DNA from: Plantactinospora endophytica
GTDB taxonomy: Bacteria; Actinomycetota; Actinomycetes; Mycobacteriales; Micromonosporaceae
Direction: 5' to 3'
DNA: 64,000 bases
Assembly: GCF_016862915.1 (NCBI RefSeq)
Contig: NZ_BONW01000032.1
Coordinates: forward strand, 62,001 to 126,000
How positions within the stretch are numbered: the stretch's first letter is position 1; every line of letters begins with the position of its first letter. The position numbers and the translations under genes were made by a program. Of this stretch, positions 45,900-54,248 are shown piece after piece. A model generated the notes under the pieces. That model was not told where the DNA came from, searched no databases, and was given only the letters and a program-made list of their open reading frames with translations.

Positions 45900-47792
45900 T
45901 TGACGACCTTTGCTGACCCCAGCATGTTTCCGTCCGTGTTCGACGCACAATCCGGTTCCGTTTCCACCGCGACGCCCGTGACTGATGCGCAGGACGTTTC
46001 CGCCGCGCCGGCTGTTGCCGGTGTGCGGGCTGATTCCGCCGACCCGGCGGTTGCCGACGATTCCGGCACGCTCCCCGATTCCGGCACGCTCCCCGATTCC
46101 GGCACGCTCCCCGATTCCGGCACCCTCCCCGAGGCTGCGGCGACGCCGGAACCGGTTGCCGCCGGTCGGGACGACACCACTCCCGAGCCGGCCGATTTCG
46201 GTGCGCTCGGACTGCCCCGCCAACTCGTCCGGGCACTGAGCCGGGAGGGCATCGACACCCCGTTCGAGATCCAGCGGGCCACCGTGCCGGACGCGCTCGC
46301 CGGGCGGGACGTACTCGGCCGGGGGCAGACCGGCTCCGGGAAGACGCTCGCGTTCGGGCTGCCGGTACTGGCCCGGATGGCGGCCGGCCCACGGGCCCGG
46401 GCACACCACCCGAGGGCACTGATCCTGGTCCCGACCCGGGAACTCGCGATGCAGGTCAACGACGCGCTGATGCCGCTCGGCCGGGCCGTCGGGGTGTTCC
46501 TGAAGACCGCCGTCGGCGGCGTGCCGTACGACCGTCAGATCGACGCGCTGCGCCGTGGCGTCGAGATCGTCGTCGCCACTCCGGGCCGGCTGGCCGACCT
46601 GATCGAGCGGGGCGTCTGCCAGCTCGACGACATCGAGGTCACCGTCCTGGACGAGGCCGACCAGATGGCCGACATGGGCTTCCTGCCGGACGTCACCGAA
46701 CTGCTGGCCAAGACCCCGGCGGATGCCCAGCGGCTGCTCTTCTCCGCCACTCTGGACAACGACGTCGACGCACTCGTCAAGCGGTTCATGACCGATCCGA
46801 TCACCCATTCGACGGCGCCACCGACCGCTGCGGTGTCGACGATGGACCACCACATGCTGCTGATCCCGCCGCACGACAAGTTCGCGGTGGCCGCCTCGAT
46901 CGCGGCCAGGCAGGGTCGCACGATGATGTTCGCCCGGACCCAGATGGGCGTCGACCGGCTGGTCGAGCAGTTGGCGGCGGTCGGCGTCCGGGCCGGCGCG
47001 CTGCACGGCGGCAAGACCCAGCGGGTACGTACCCGCACGCTCGCCGAGTTCAAGGAGGGCCGGACGAACGTGCTGGTCGCCACCGACGTGGCGGCCCGGG
47101 GCATCCACGTCGACGGCGTCTCGCTGGTGGTGCACGTGGACCCGCCGAAGGACCCGAAGGACTACCTGCACCGGGCCGGTCGGACCGCCCGGGCCGGCGA
47201 GTCCGGCGCGGTCGCCACCCTGGTACTCCCCAAGCAGCGCCGCTCCACGCTCGCCATGTTGCAGAAGGCCGGTGTCGAGCCGGAGCAGACCCGGGTACGC
47301 TCCGGCGACGCCGCGCTGGCCGAGGTGACCGGTGCCCGGGAGCCCAGTGGCGTACCGGTCGTCGACGAACCGCGTCGGGCCTCCGGTGGGCGCCCGGACC
47401 GTCCCCGCGGCGACCGCCGCTACGGCGACCGGCCGCAGGGCGAACGCCGTTACGACCGCCCGCACGGTGAGCGCCGCTACGGCGACCGGTCCCAGGGCGA
47501 CCGCCGCTACGGCGACCGCCCGCAGGACGAACGCCGCTACGGCGACCGCCGGTACGGCGACGGCGGCACGACGGCGCAGGGCGGGCGGACCGACCGGGGT
47601 GGCGAGTGGCGCTCCGGTGGCCGGCACGGCGGCTTCCGGCACGAGGGCCGGCCGCAGGCCGATCGGCCGGGCTGGGACCGCGCCCGGGACGACCGTCCAC
47701 GCGACGACCGTGCCGCCGGTGAGCGGCCGGACGACCGGCGGGGCCGCCGTGACCACCGGTTCGACGGCCGGCGCCCCACGCCGACCCGCTGA
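45900..47792 (+). CDS. DEAD-box RNA helicase (DeaD/RhlE type)
   Basis: 630 residues from TTG 45900 (GAGAGG 6 bases upstream). After a disordered head with four DSGTLP repeats comes the helicase core: Q motif (TPFEIQRATVP), GRGQTGSGKT, PTRELA, TPGR, DEAD (VLDEADQM), SAT, and HRAGRTARAG. The C-terminal 150 residues are basic and full of RRYGDRPQGE-type repeats that probably bind RNA. Likely cold-adaptation or ribosome assembly role. Confidence 0.93.
   Translation: MTTFADPSMFPSVFDAQSGSVSTATPVTDAQDVSAAPAVAGVRADSADPAVADDSGTLPDSGTLPDSGTLPDSGTLPEAAATPEPVAAGRDDTTPEPADFGALGLPRQLVRALSREGIDTPFEIQRATVPDALAGRDVLGRGQTGSGKTLAFGLPVLARMAAGPRARAHHPRALILVPTRELAMQVNDALMPLGRAVGVFLKTAVGGVPYDRQIDALRRGVEIVVATPGRLADLIERGVCQLDDIEVTVLDEADQMADMGFLPDVTELLAKTPADAQRLLFSATLDNDVDALVKRFMTDPITHSTAPPTAAVSTMDHHMLLIPPHDKFAVAASIAARQGRTMMFARTQMGVDRLVEQLAAVGVRAGALHGGKTQRVRTRTLAEFKEGRTNVLVATDVAARGIHVDGVSLVVHVDPPKDPKDYLHRAGRTARAGESGAVATLVLPKQRRSTLAMLQKAGVEPEQTRVRSGDAALAEVTGAREPSGVPVVDEPRRASGGRPDRPRGDRRYGDRPQGERRYDRPHGERRYGDRSQGDRRYGDRPQDERRYGDRRYGDGGTTAQGGRTDRGGEWRSGGRHGGFRHEGRPQADRPGWDRARDDRPRDDRAAGERPDDRRGRRDHRFDGRRPTPTR
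46059..46130 (+). repeat. Four 18-base repeats in the DEAD-box gene
   Basis: GATTCCGGCACGCTCCCC at 46059, 46077, 46095 and (one change) 46113, coding for DSGTLP four times in the disordered N-terminus. Confidence 0.9.
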
Positions 47793-48117
47793 CGGCCGAC
47801 CCGCACTCTCCGCGTTCCAAACCCGACGGCCCCCGACCGGCTCCACTGCCGGCCGGGGGCCGTCGGTCCGTTTCCCGGGCCGCGCCGGCACCGGCTCCCG
47901 GGCCGCCTCGGCACCCGGTTTCCGTGCTGCGTCGGCGCTCGACTCCCGGGCCGCGCGACTTCCAGGCCGCATCTGCGCTCCGCTGCCGTGATGCGTCGGC
48001 ACCCGATTTCCGTGCTGGGTCGGCGGCCATGTGGGTTGGCCGGGACGCGTGGGCGTCTGGACGGCCGGCCCGATTCGCGTGGTTCGGCGTTCCTGTCGGA
48101 CCTCGGCGGTAACGTCC
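47793..48117. other. Intergenic region with terminator and repeats
   Basis: 325 bases. After the terminator a 29-base element beginning TCGGCACCCGGTTTCCGTGC (47908-47936) recurs at 47996-48024 with two changes. Smaller CCCGGGCCGC copies lie between them. The last 90 bases should hold the promoter for the glycolipid-binding-domain gene; no clear hexamers were found. Confidence 0.5.
47823..47866 (+). terminator. Terminator of the DEAD-box helicase gene
   Basis: 18-base arms at 47823-47840 and 47849-47866 (CCGACGGCCCCCG against CGGGGGCCGTCGG) with one internal mismatch and an 8-base loop, followed by TCCGTTT. It begins 30 bases after the helicase stop. Confidence 0.8.
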
Positions 48118-48744
48118 ATGGACATGTCGACCACGCCGAAGACGTTGTTCTGGAACCGGACGGATGTTCCGGGCGCCGACCACGCGCTCGCCGTCGACCG
48201 GCGCGGGCTCACCGCCCGTGGCACCGCGCTGGCCGTAGACCCGATCGCCTTCACCTGTCGCTACGAGCTGCGCACCGACGAGCACTGGGCGGCGGAAGGG
48301 CTGGAGGTGAGCTGCGAGGGCGCCGGCTGGCTGCGCACCCTCCGGCTGGAGCGGGCCGCCGGCCGCTGGCGGGCCAGCACGGCCGAGCAGGGCGACCTGG
48401 ACGCGGCGCTGGCCGCCGCCGGGCAGCCGGCCGCCGGGCTGCCCGGCACCGAGGAGCCGGAGCGGCTGGCCGACGCGCTCGACGTCGACCTGAGCGCCTC
48501 GCCGCTGTTCAACACCCTTCCGGTACGCCGGCTCGGGCTCCAGGGCGCGACACCGGGCAGTGCGCACCCGATCGTCGCGGTCTGGGTGCTGGTGCCCAGC
48601 CTCCAGGTGGTGGCGGCCGAGCAGACCTACACCGTGCTGGAGGACGGCAACGTCCGCTTCTCCAGCGAGGGCTTCACCGCCGACCTGACCCTCGACTCCG
48701 ACGGTTACGTGCTGCACTATCCGGGGCTGGCGCAGCGGCACTGA
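48118..48744 (+). CDS. Putative glycolipid-binding domain protein
   Basis: 208 residues from ATG 48118 (ATG 48124 also possible; no strong ribosome binding site). It matches the actinobacterial family annotated as putative glycolipid-binding: LFWNRTDVPGADHALAV, ITFxCRYELRTDEHW-type strand, WLRTLRLERAAGRWRAS, and a C-terminal FTADLTLDSDGYVLHYPGL. Cytoplasmic beta-barrel-like; no signal peptide. True ligand unproven. Confidence 0.75.
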   Translation: MDMSTTPKTLFWNRTDVPGADHALAVDRRGLTARGTALAVDPIAFTCRYELRTDEHWAAEGLEVSCEGAGWLRTLRLERAAGRWRASTAEQGDLDAALAAAGQPAAGLPGTEEPERLADALDVDLSASPLFNTLPVRRLGLQGATPGSAHPIVAVWVLVPSLQVVAAEQTYTVLEDGNVRFSSEGFTADLTLDSDGYVLHYPGLAQRH

Positions 48745-48762
48745 CGGGTGCTGGGCGGGTCG

Positions 48763-49854
48763 TCAGCCGGGCCACTCGCCGGTCACCAGGAAACGCTCCA
48801 CTGTGGACCGGCACGCCCCCAGCTCGATGCCCCGCTCCGCCACCCACCCGTCCGAGTAGTACGTGTCGGTGTAGCGCTCGCCGCCGTCGCAGAGCAGCGT
48901 CACCACCGACCCGGTACGTCCGGCCGCCAGCATCTCGGCGATCAGGGCGAACGCACCCCACAGGTTGGTACCGGTCGATCCGCCCACCCGTCGGCCGAGC
49001 ACCGTCGACGCGACGCGCATGGCGGCCAGCGACGCCGCGTCGGGCACTCGTACCATCCGGTCGACGACGCTCGGCTGGAAGGACGCCTCGACGCGCTGGC
49101 GGCCGATCCCCTCGACCCGGGAACCGGTGCCGGTGGTGGTCGACCAGTCGCCCGAGGTCCAGGCGGGATAGAAGGCCGAGTTCTCCGGGTCGACCACGCA
49201 GAGCCGGGTGGCCAGCCGCCGATAGCGGAGGTACCGGCCGATGGTGGCGCTGGTGCCGCCGGTACCCGCGCCGACGACGATCCAGTCCGGCACGGGGTGC
49301 CGCTCCAGGGCGAGCTGCGCGTAGATCGACTCGGCGATGTTGTTGTTGCCCCGCCAGTCGGTGGCCCGTTCGGCGTACGTGAACTGGTCCATGAAGTGGC
49401 CGCCCAGGTCCTCGGCGAGCCAGCGGGCCTCGACCACGACGGCGGCCGGATCGTCGACCAGGTGGCACTTTCCGCCCTGGAACTCGATCAGGGCGATCTT
49501 CTCCGGCGAGGTGGCGGCCGGCATCACGGCGATGAACTGCACCCCGAGCATCCGGGCGAAGTACGCCTCGGAGACCGCTGTCGAGCCCGACGACGCCTCC
49601 ACAATGGTGGTCCGTGGACCGATCCAGCCGTTGCAGAGTCCGTAGAGGAACAGGGACCGGGCCAGCCGGTGCTTCAGCGACCCGGTCGGGTGCACCGACT
49701 CGTCCTTGAGGTAGAGGTCGACGCCCCACTCCCGGGGTAGCGGGAAGTAGAGCAGGTGGGTGTCGGCGGAACGGTTCGCGTCCGCCTCCACCGCCGCGAT
49801 CGCCTCGGTCACCCAGGCGCGTTCGGCGTCGTCGTACCGGTCGAGCTGTTCCAT
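48763..49854 (-). CDS. cds1: PLP-dependent cysteine synthase-like enzyme, L-cysteine desulfhydrase Cds1 type
   Basis: 363 residues of fold-type II PLP enzyme. The PLP lysine is K61 (HPTGSLKHR); the phosphate-binding loop is [14 protein letters not shown] and the substrate loop [13 protein letters not shown]. It is longer and more divergent than CysK/CysM and resembles mycobacterial Cds1, which releases H2S from cysteine. It lies 39 bases downstream of an Lrp-family gene on the same strand, which fits amino acid-responsive control. Symbol given by resemblance. Confidence 0.75.
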   Translation of the reverse strand: MEQLDRYDDAERAWVTEAIAAVEADANRSADTHLLYFPLPREWGVDLYLKDESVHPTGSLKHRLARSLFLYGLCNGWIGPRTTIVEASSGSTAVSEAYFARMLGVQFIAVMPAATSPEKIALIEFQGGKCHLVDDPAAVVVEARWLAEDLGGHFMDQFTYAERATDWRGNNNIAESIYAQLALERHPVPDWIVVGAGTGGTSATIGRYLRYRRLATRLCVVDPENSAFYPAWTSGDWSTTTGTGSRVEGIGRQRVEASFQPSVVDRMVRVPDAASLAAMRVASTVLGRRVGGSTGTNLWGAFALIAEMLAAGRTGSVVTLLCDGGERYTDTYYSDGWVAERGIELGACRSTVERFLVTGEWPG

Positions 49855-49893
49855 GACCAGGAACGTAGCAAGGTGGCCGGGGAGGCGGCCCGG

Positions 49894-50346
49894 TCAGGAG
49901 GGGCGAAGCGGCTGCGGGCGGTTCTCCCATTTGGTCGACAGCGCGACCCCGGTCCGGGTCGAGGCCACTCCGGCGGTCCGGTTCAGCCGCAGGATCAGTT
50001 GCTCCAACTCGGCAATTGTGCCAACTCGCGCCTTGAGCAGGAACGATTCCACGCCGGCCATGAAGTAGCAGGACTCGATTTCCGGCATCTCCCGGAACGC
50101 CTCAAGTACGTCGTCGGTGTCGCCGCCGGAGTCCTGCACGATGCCGATCAGCGCCGTCACACCGAGCCCGATCGCCTCCGGTTCGACGTCGGCCCGATAG
50201 CCCCGGATGACGCCGCCGGCCTCCAGCTTGCCCACCCGTTCGTGCACCGCCGGTGCGGAGAGGCCGACCTGTCGGGCCAGTTCGGCGTACGAAAGGCGGG
50301 CGTTGCCGCGCAGCAGCTCGACGAGGCTCAGGTCGATCGCGTCCAC
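49894..50346 (-). CDS. Lrp/AsnC-family transcriptional regulator
   Basis: 150 residues. Winged HTH (about 3-50: LVELLRGNARLSYAELARQVGLSAPAVHERVGKLEAGGVI) and a C-terminal RAM effector domain with GIVQDSGGDTDDVLEAFREMPEIESCYFMAGVESFLLKARV. The GTG at 50346 sits 8 bases after a TAGGGT hexamer, so the transcript may be leaderless. Likely regulates the cysteine desulfhydrase-like gene behind it. Confidence 0.9.
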   Translation of the reverse strand: MDAIDLSLVELLRGNARLSYAELARQVGLSAPAVHERVGKLEAGGVIRGYRADVEPEAIGLGVTALIGIVQDSGGDTDDVLEAFREMPEIESCYFMAGVESFLLKARVGTIAELEQLILRLNRTAGVASTRTGVALSTKWENRPQPLRPS

Positions 50347-50593
50347 GTTCTGAGACCCTAGTCCGGGCTGGTGAAGAGGTCGGCGGCGGTGGCAGCATTG
50401 TTGCTGACAAAGCGCTTAAATGCCGTAAATCATCCCGCCTAACCTCACACACAGTACGTTTTCGCGTTTGCCGGACACGACACTCCGGCGGTGTTGTAAT
50501 TGCCCTACGTCCCTTAAACGAAGGCTCTGGCAAGCATGTGTTCTGGGGGCGGTCCTACCAGTCCGGGGGCTTCGTAGACGCGAGGAGGGGGCT

Positions 50594-50875
50594 GTGGACA
50601 CTGGAGATCGTCTGCTGACGCCGGGCGAGGTGGCAGCGCTCTTCCGCGTCGATCCGAAGACCGTGACACGCTGGGCCGCGGCCGGGCGTATCGGGAGCAT
50701 TCGAACACCGGGCGGACATCGCCGCTTCCGCGAGTCGGAGGTACGCGCGCTGCTCGAGGGCGAGGGCATGCTCGACGAGGTCGACGAGGGCATCGCGAAC
50801 CGGCCGCGCAACGCGGGACCGACCGCACCGAGCGGACCCGGCCCGGCCGGCGCAGGGAACGTCGGACTGCACTGA
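50594..50875 (+). CDS. bldC: Developmental regulator BldC (MerR-like HTH)
   Basis: 93 residues. The core LLTPGEVAALFRVDPKTVTRWAAAGRIGSIRTPGGHRRFRESEVRALL is the signature of BldC, a small MerR-type winged helix that binds direct repeats cooperatively and delays sporulation in Streptomyces. The C-terminal tail is longer (about 30 extra residues) than in Streptomyces. GTG 50594 is preceded by GAGGAGGGGG. Confidence 0.92.
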   Translation: MDTGDRLLTPGEVAALFRVDPKTVTRWAAAGRIGSIRTPGGHRRFRESEVRALLEGEGMLDEVDEGIANRPRNAGPTAPSGPGPAGAGNVGLH

Positions 50876-50898
50876 CCGTGCACCGATCCGGGCGGCAC

Positions 50899-50914
50899 CG
50901 GCGGTCTTCCGCCG
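50899..50914 (+). terminator. Short hairpin after bldC
   Basis: CGGCGG-TCTT-CCGCCG, 23 bases after the bldC stop. Small but very stable; possible terminator. Confidence 0.45.
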
Positions 50915-51088
50915 ACCCGCACCGACCGGAGCGAACCGCCGACGACGGTACGCCGAGGCCGACACCGGGAGGCGGGCGTCGTCGCCCGGGAGCGGGGCGT
51001 CGACGTGCGGAACTCGGCATCGACGGAAGCTGGCGCCGGCGCCCGACTGGAACAATCCCGGGAAGCGGGCGGGGTCCGGCGCCAGGGG

Positions 51089-51718
51089 TCAGTCCCGATC
51101 GGCCCCCAGCTCGCCGGACCAGCGCCGGAACAGGGAGTGCGGCACGCCGAGCGCGTCGAGCACCTTTCCGGCGACGAAGTCGACGAGCTGCTGCGCCGAG
51201 GCGGCGGCACCAGCGCCGTAGAAGCCGGGGCTCGCCGGCAACACCACCGCTCCGGCGTCGTGCAGGGTGATCAGGTGCTCCAGGTGGCTCCGGGTTACCG
51301 GGGTCTCCCTGGGCACCACCACCACCGGACGGCGCTCCTTGAGGTTGACCTCGGCCGCTCGCTGTAGCAGATCCTTGGAGAGGCCGATCGCGATCCCGGC
51401 GCAGGCCGCCGTACTCGCCGGCACCACCACCATGCCGCGGGTCGGGTACGAGCCACTGCTCGGTCCGGCCGCGAGATCGCCGGCTGGCCAGTAGGCCACG
51501 TCGGCGCCGGTCAGATCCCGGTCCAGCCAGGCACCGAGGTCGTCCTTCCAGTGGGCGTCCCGGAACGGCCGGCCGGTCTCGTCCAGGATCGTCAGCCGGG
51601 CCGCCCGGGAGACGACCAGGTCCACCGACTCACCGGCGTCGAGCAGCCCGCCGAGCACGGCGGCCGGATACGGCGTACCCGATGCTCCGGAGACGCCGAC
51701 CACCCACGGCCTTCGCAT
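51089..51718 (-). CDS. ubiX: UbiX-family flavin prenyltransferase
   Basis: 209 residues (ATG 51718; GTG 51724 also possible). UbiX makes the prenylated FMN cofactor needed by UbiD decarboxylases. The flavin-binding VVGVSGASGTPYPAAVL start, PASTAACAGIAIGLSKDLLQRAAEV and RRPVVVVPRETPVTRSHLEHL are conserved. Its partner UbiD lies 3 kb to the right, with a terpene synthase gene between. Confidence 0.92.
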   Translation of the reverse strand: MRRPWVVGVSGASGTPYPAAVLGGLLDAGESVDLVVSRAARLTILDETGRPFRDAHWKDDLGAWLDRDLTGADVAYWPAGDLAAGPSSGSYPTRGMVVVPASTAACAGIAIGLSKDLLQRAAEVNLKERRPVVVVPRETPVTRSHLEHLITLHDAGAVVLPASPGFYGAGAAASAQQLVDFVAGKVLDALGVPHSLFRRWSGELGADRD

Positions 51719-51937
51719 ACCCACCAGCCTGCCGCAAGCGCGTCAGCCCGCGCCGACCACCCCCGGGTACGGCCTCCGCCGAATCCGATCCGGCCGCCGC
51801 CGGGACGGTGGCCTGGGCGGGAGGGCGGATCATCAGCCAGCGCGAAATAGGACGTACCCGACGGCCGTCCCAAACACGCTGGAAACTGCAATGCTGCTCA
51901 CGTCCATCGATGCGGTGCGGAGCGAAGGGGGCCGGAC

Positions 51938-53233
51938 ATGGACGGGGTCAGCTCGTGGGCGGCCCAACTGAGGTGTCCGATTCCGGCCCGCCTCTGCCCG
52001 CACGCCGACGTGGTGCAGGACTGGCTGGTCGACTGGGCGGACCGGATCGTCGGCCCGCTCGACCCGGCGGCCCGGGACCGGCTCGCGCGGGGCGGCGTCG
52101 CGCGCTACGCCGGCCGGCTCTATCCGGACGCCAGCGAGCCCGACCTGCGGGTCCTGGCCGCACTCTTCACCTGGTTCTTCCTGCTCGACGACGCCTGCGA
52201 CGCGGCCCGGCGTCCCCGGCCGGCGGAGGTGACCGCGCTCTGCGACGGGGTGCTGCGGCTGCTCCGCTCCGCCCCACCGCCGGCCGGACCGCCGTCCCGG
52301 TCCGGCCAGTCCGCGCCGCCGCCCGGCACGGGCCGTCCGGTGCCCTCCCAGCCCGGAGCGGCCAACACACCGACGCCACCCCAGCCCGGAGCGGCCAACA
52401 CCCCGATGCCATCCCAGCCCGGAGCGGCCAACGCACCGGTGCCACCGCAGCCGGGAGCGATGAACGCAGCGGCGGCCGGCTCGGGGAAGCGGGCCAGCAA
52501 CCAACCGGCGGCCCGGCTGACCACACCGGCACAGAGCCGGGGGACGAACCGGTCGGTGCCGAGGCCGGACGCGTTCGACGGGCCGCTGCGGCGGATGCTT
52601 GCCGACGCCTGGCGGATCCCGAACCAGCGGATGTCGGCGGCCTGGCGGAACCGGTTCGTCGACGCGGTGGCCCACCACCTCGCGGGCGTGGTCACCGAGG
52701 CCGGCAACAAGGCGAACGGACGGCTGCCGGGCGTCGCCGAGTACATTCCGCTGCGCCGGGCGACATCCGCCGCGTACGTCTCCTACGCCCTGATCGAGTT
52801 CGCCACCGGTCGGCCGGTGCCGGACGCGATCTACCACCACCCGCTGGTACGCGAGCTCGCCGACACCGCCAACGACCTGCTCTCGTGGTTCAACGACCTG
52901 CTCTCCCTGGAGCGCGACGCGGCCACCTCCGGCGGGCACAACCTGGTGCTGGCGGTGGCCCGGGAGGAGCGGATCCCGGTCGAGGCGGCGATCGGCGCGG
53001 TCGTCCGGCGGTGGCAGCGCAGTATGCGGCGCTTCGTCGAGTTGTGTGACTCGGTGCCGTCGTTCGGACCGGCCCTGGACGGCCCCCTGCGGCACTACCT
53101 CGACGGGCTGGCCAACTCGGTACGCGGCACCATGGACTGGTCGATGGAGAGTGGCCGCTACCGGGACGCGCTGCCCCCCGCCCGCCCGACCAACCCGCTG
53201 GTCCCGTGCGAGCCGCACCGACAGCCGGACTGA
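51938..53233 (+). CDS. Class I terpene synthase with internal Pro-rich repeat insertion
   Basis: 431 residues. The metal motif DDACD lies at 84-88 and an NSE/DTE-type motif N319-D-x2-S-x2-R-D327 (NDLLSLERD) near the C-terminal half; a second NDLLS precedes it at 312. A basic RY pair occurs near the end (SGRYRD). Between the two halves residues about 111-210 form a disordered insertion with PQPGAAN repeats. It probably cyclises a prenyl diphosphate to a small terpene; product unknown. It lies between ubiX and ubiD-ubiA on the opposite strand. Confidence 0.82.
   Translation: MDGVSSWAAQLRCPIPARLCPHADVVQDWLVDWADRIVGPLDPAARDRLARGGVARYAGRLYPDASEPDLRVLAALFTWFFLLDDACDAARRPRPAEVTALCDGVLRLLRSAPPPAGPPSRSGQSAPPPGTGRPVPSQPGAANTPTPPQPGAANTPMPSQPGAANAPVPPQPGAMNAAAAGSGKRASNQPAARLTTPAQSRGTNRSVPRPDAFDGPLRRMLADAWRIPNQRMSAAWRNRFVDAVAHHLAGVVTEAGNKANGRLPGVAEYIPLRRATSAAYVSYALIEFATGRPVPDAIYHHPLVRELADTANDLLSWFNDLLSLERDAATSGGHNLVLAVAREERIPVEAAIGAVVRRWQRSMRRFVELCDSVPSFGPALDGPLRHYLDGLANSVRGTMDWSMESGRYRDALPPARPTNPLVPCEPHRQPD
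52349..52480 (+). repeat. Four 33-base repeats in the terpene synthase gene
   Basis: Units start at 52349, 52382, 52415 and 52448 with CAGCC(C/G)GGAGCG and encode QPGAANTPTPP-like 11-mers. They create the proline-rich insertion inside the catalytic protein. Confidence 0.88.
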
Positions 53234-53305
53234 CCCGACCGGAACCGGTCAGGCGCGGCCGGAGCACCGGCCGGCACCGATCAGCCACCGGGCCGACGTG
53301 TCCGG

Positions 53306-53344
53306 TCAGCCGGTGAGGTGAAACCTGGCCACCAGGTCGAGCGG
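53306..53344 (-). pseudogene. Partial duplication of the ubiA 3' end
   Basis: On the minus strand directly after ubiA a 39-base segment repeats the gene end (53346-53384) with 32 of 39 identical bases. It would encode LDLVARFHLTG-stop against the real LLDLVVRLHLTA-stop. A small tandem duplication remnant that keeps the stop codon. Confidence 0.65.
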
Positions 53345-53345
53345 G

Positions 53346-54248
53346 TCAGGCAGTGAGGTGGAGCCGGACCACCAGGTCGAGCAGGGCGAAGACGAACAGG
53401 GTGATCCCGACGAAGCCGTTGGCGGTGAAGAACGCCCGGTTGACCCGGGACAGGTCGGTCGGGGTGACCACCACGTGTTGGTAGCCGAAGGCGAGCGCGG
53501 TCAGTGCCAGCCCGACCCACCAGAGCCAGCCCAGCCCGACCAGTTCGCCGTACCAGAGGAAGAGGCCGAAGGTCACCACGTGGGCCACGGTCGACGCGTG
53601 CAGGGCGAACCGGATGCCGTACCGGGCGGGGACGCTGCGTACCCCGATCTGGCGGTCGACCTCGAAGTCCTGACAGGCGTAGATCAGGTCGAAGCCGCCG
53701 ATCCAGAGCCCGACCGCCGCGCCGAGCAGCCAGGCCGGCCCGGAGTCGACGAAGGTGCCGGTCACCGCCAGCCAGGCGCCGACCGGGCCGACCGCCTGGG
53801 CGACGGCCAGGATCGCGTGCGGCCAGTCGGTGAACCGCTTGCCGTAGGGGTAGACCACCAGCGGGATCGCGGCGAGCGGGGCCAGGACCAGGCAGAGCGG
53901 GTTGAGCGCCGCGGCGGCGGCGAGGAAGACGAGCAACGCGACGACCGCGCCGGTCCAGGCCGTCCGGACGCTCACCGCGCCGGTGACGAGTTCCCGACCG
54001 GCGGTACGCGGATTGCGCGCGTCGATCTGCCGGTCGATGATCCGGTTCGCCGCCATGGCGAAGGTCCGCGCCCCGACCATGGCGATGGTGATCAGCAGCA
54101 GGTCGAGCCAGCGCACCTGCCCGCCGTGCCGCTGCATCGCGGTCAGCGCGGAGAGGTAGGCGAACGGCAGCGCGAAGACCGAGTGTTCGATCATCACCAG
54201 CCGGAGGAAGGACTTGACCCGCCCCGGCGACTCGGCCACGGCGGTCAT
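53346..54248 (-). CDS. mqnP: UbiA-family prenyltransferase, futalosine menaquinone pathway
   Basis: 300 residues, eight or nine TM helices. The first Asp-rich motif NRIIDRQID (about 68-76) and the second DFEVDRQIGVRS bind Mg-prenyl diphosphate. ATG 54248 shares one base with the ubiD stop (TGATG). In actinobacteria with futalosine menaquinone synthesis this UbiA homologue prenylates the naphthoate intermediate. Symbol by pathway context. Confidence 0.88.
   Translation of the reverse strand: MTAVAESPGRVKSFLRLVMIEHSVFALPFAYLSALTAMQRHGGQVRWLDLLLITIAMVGARTFAMAANRIIDRQIDARNPRTAGRELVTGAVSVRTAWTGAVVALLVFLAAAAALNPLCLVLAPLAAIPLVVYPYGKRFTDWPHAILAVAQAVGPVGAWLAVTGTFVDSGPAWLLGAAVGLWIGGFDLIYACQDFEVDRQIGVRSVPARYGIRFALHASTVAHVVTFGLFLWYGELVGLGWLWWVGLALTALAFGYQHVVVTPTDLSRVNRAFFTANGFVGITLFVFALLDLVVRLHLTA

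Noticed and set aside
45513-48254. 913-codon minus-strand frame over the DEAD-box helicase
   Set aside because: It is antisense to a clear helicase with all motifs and shows no domain of its own.
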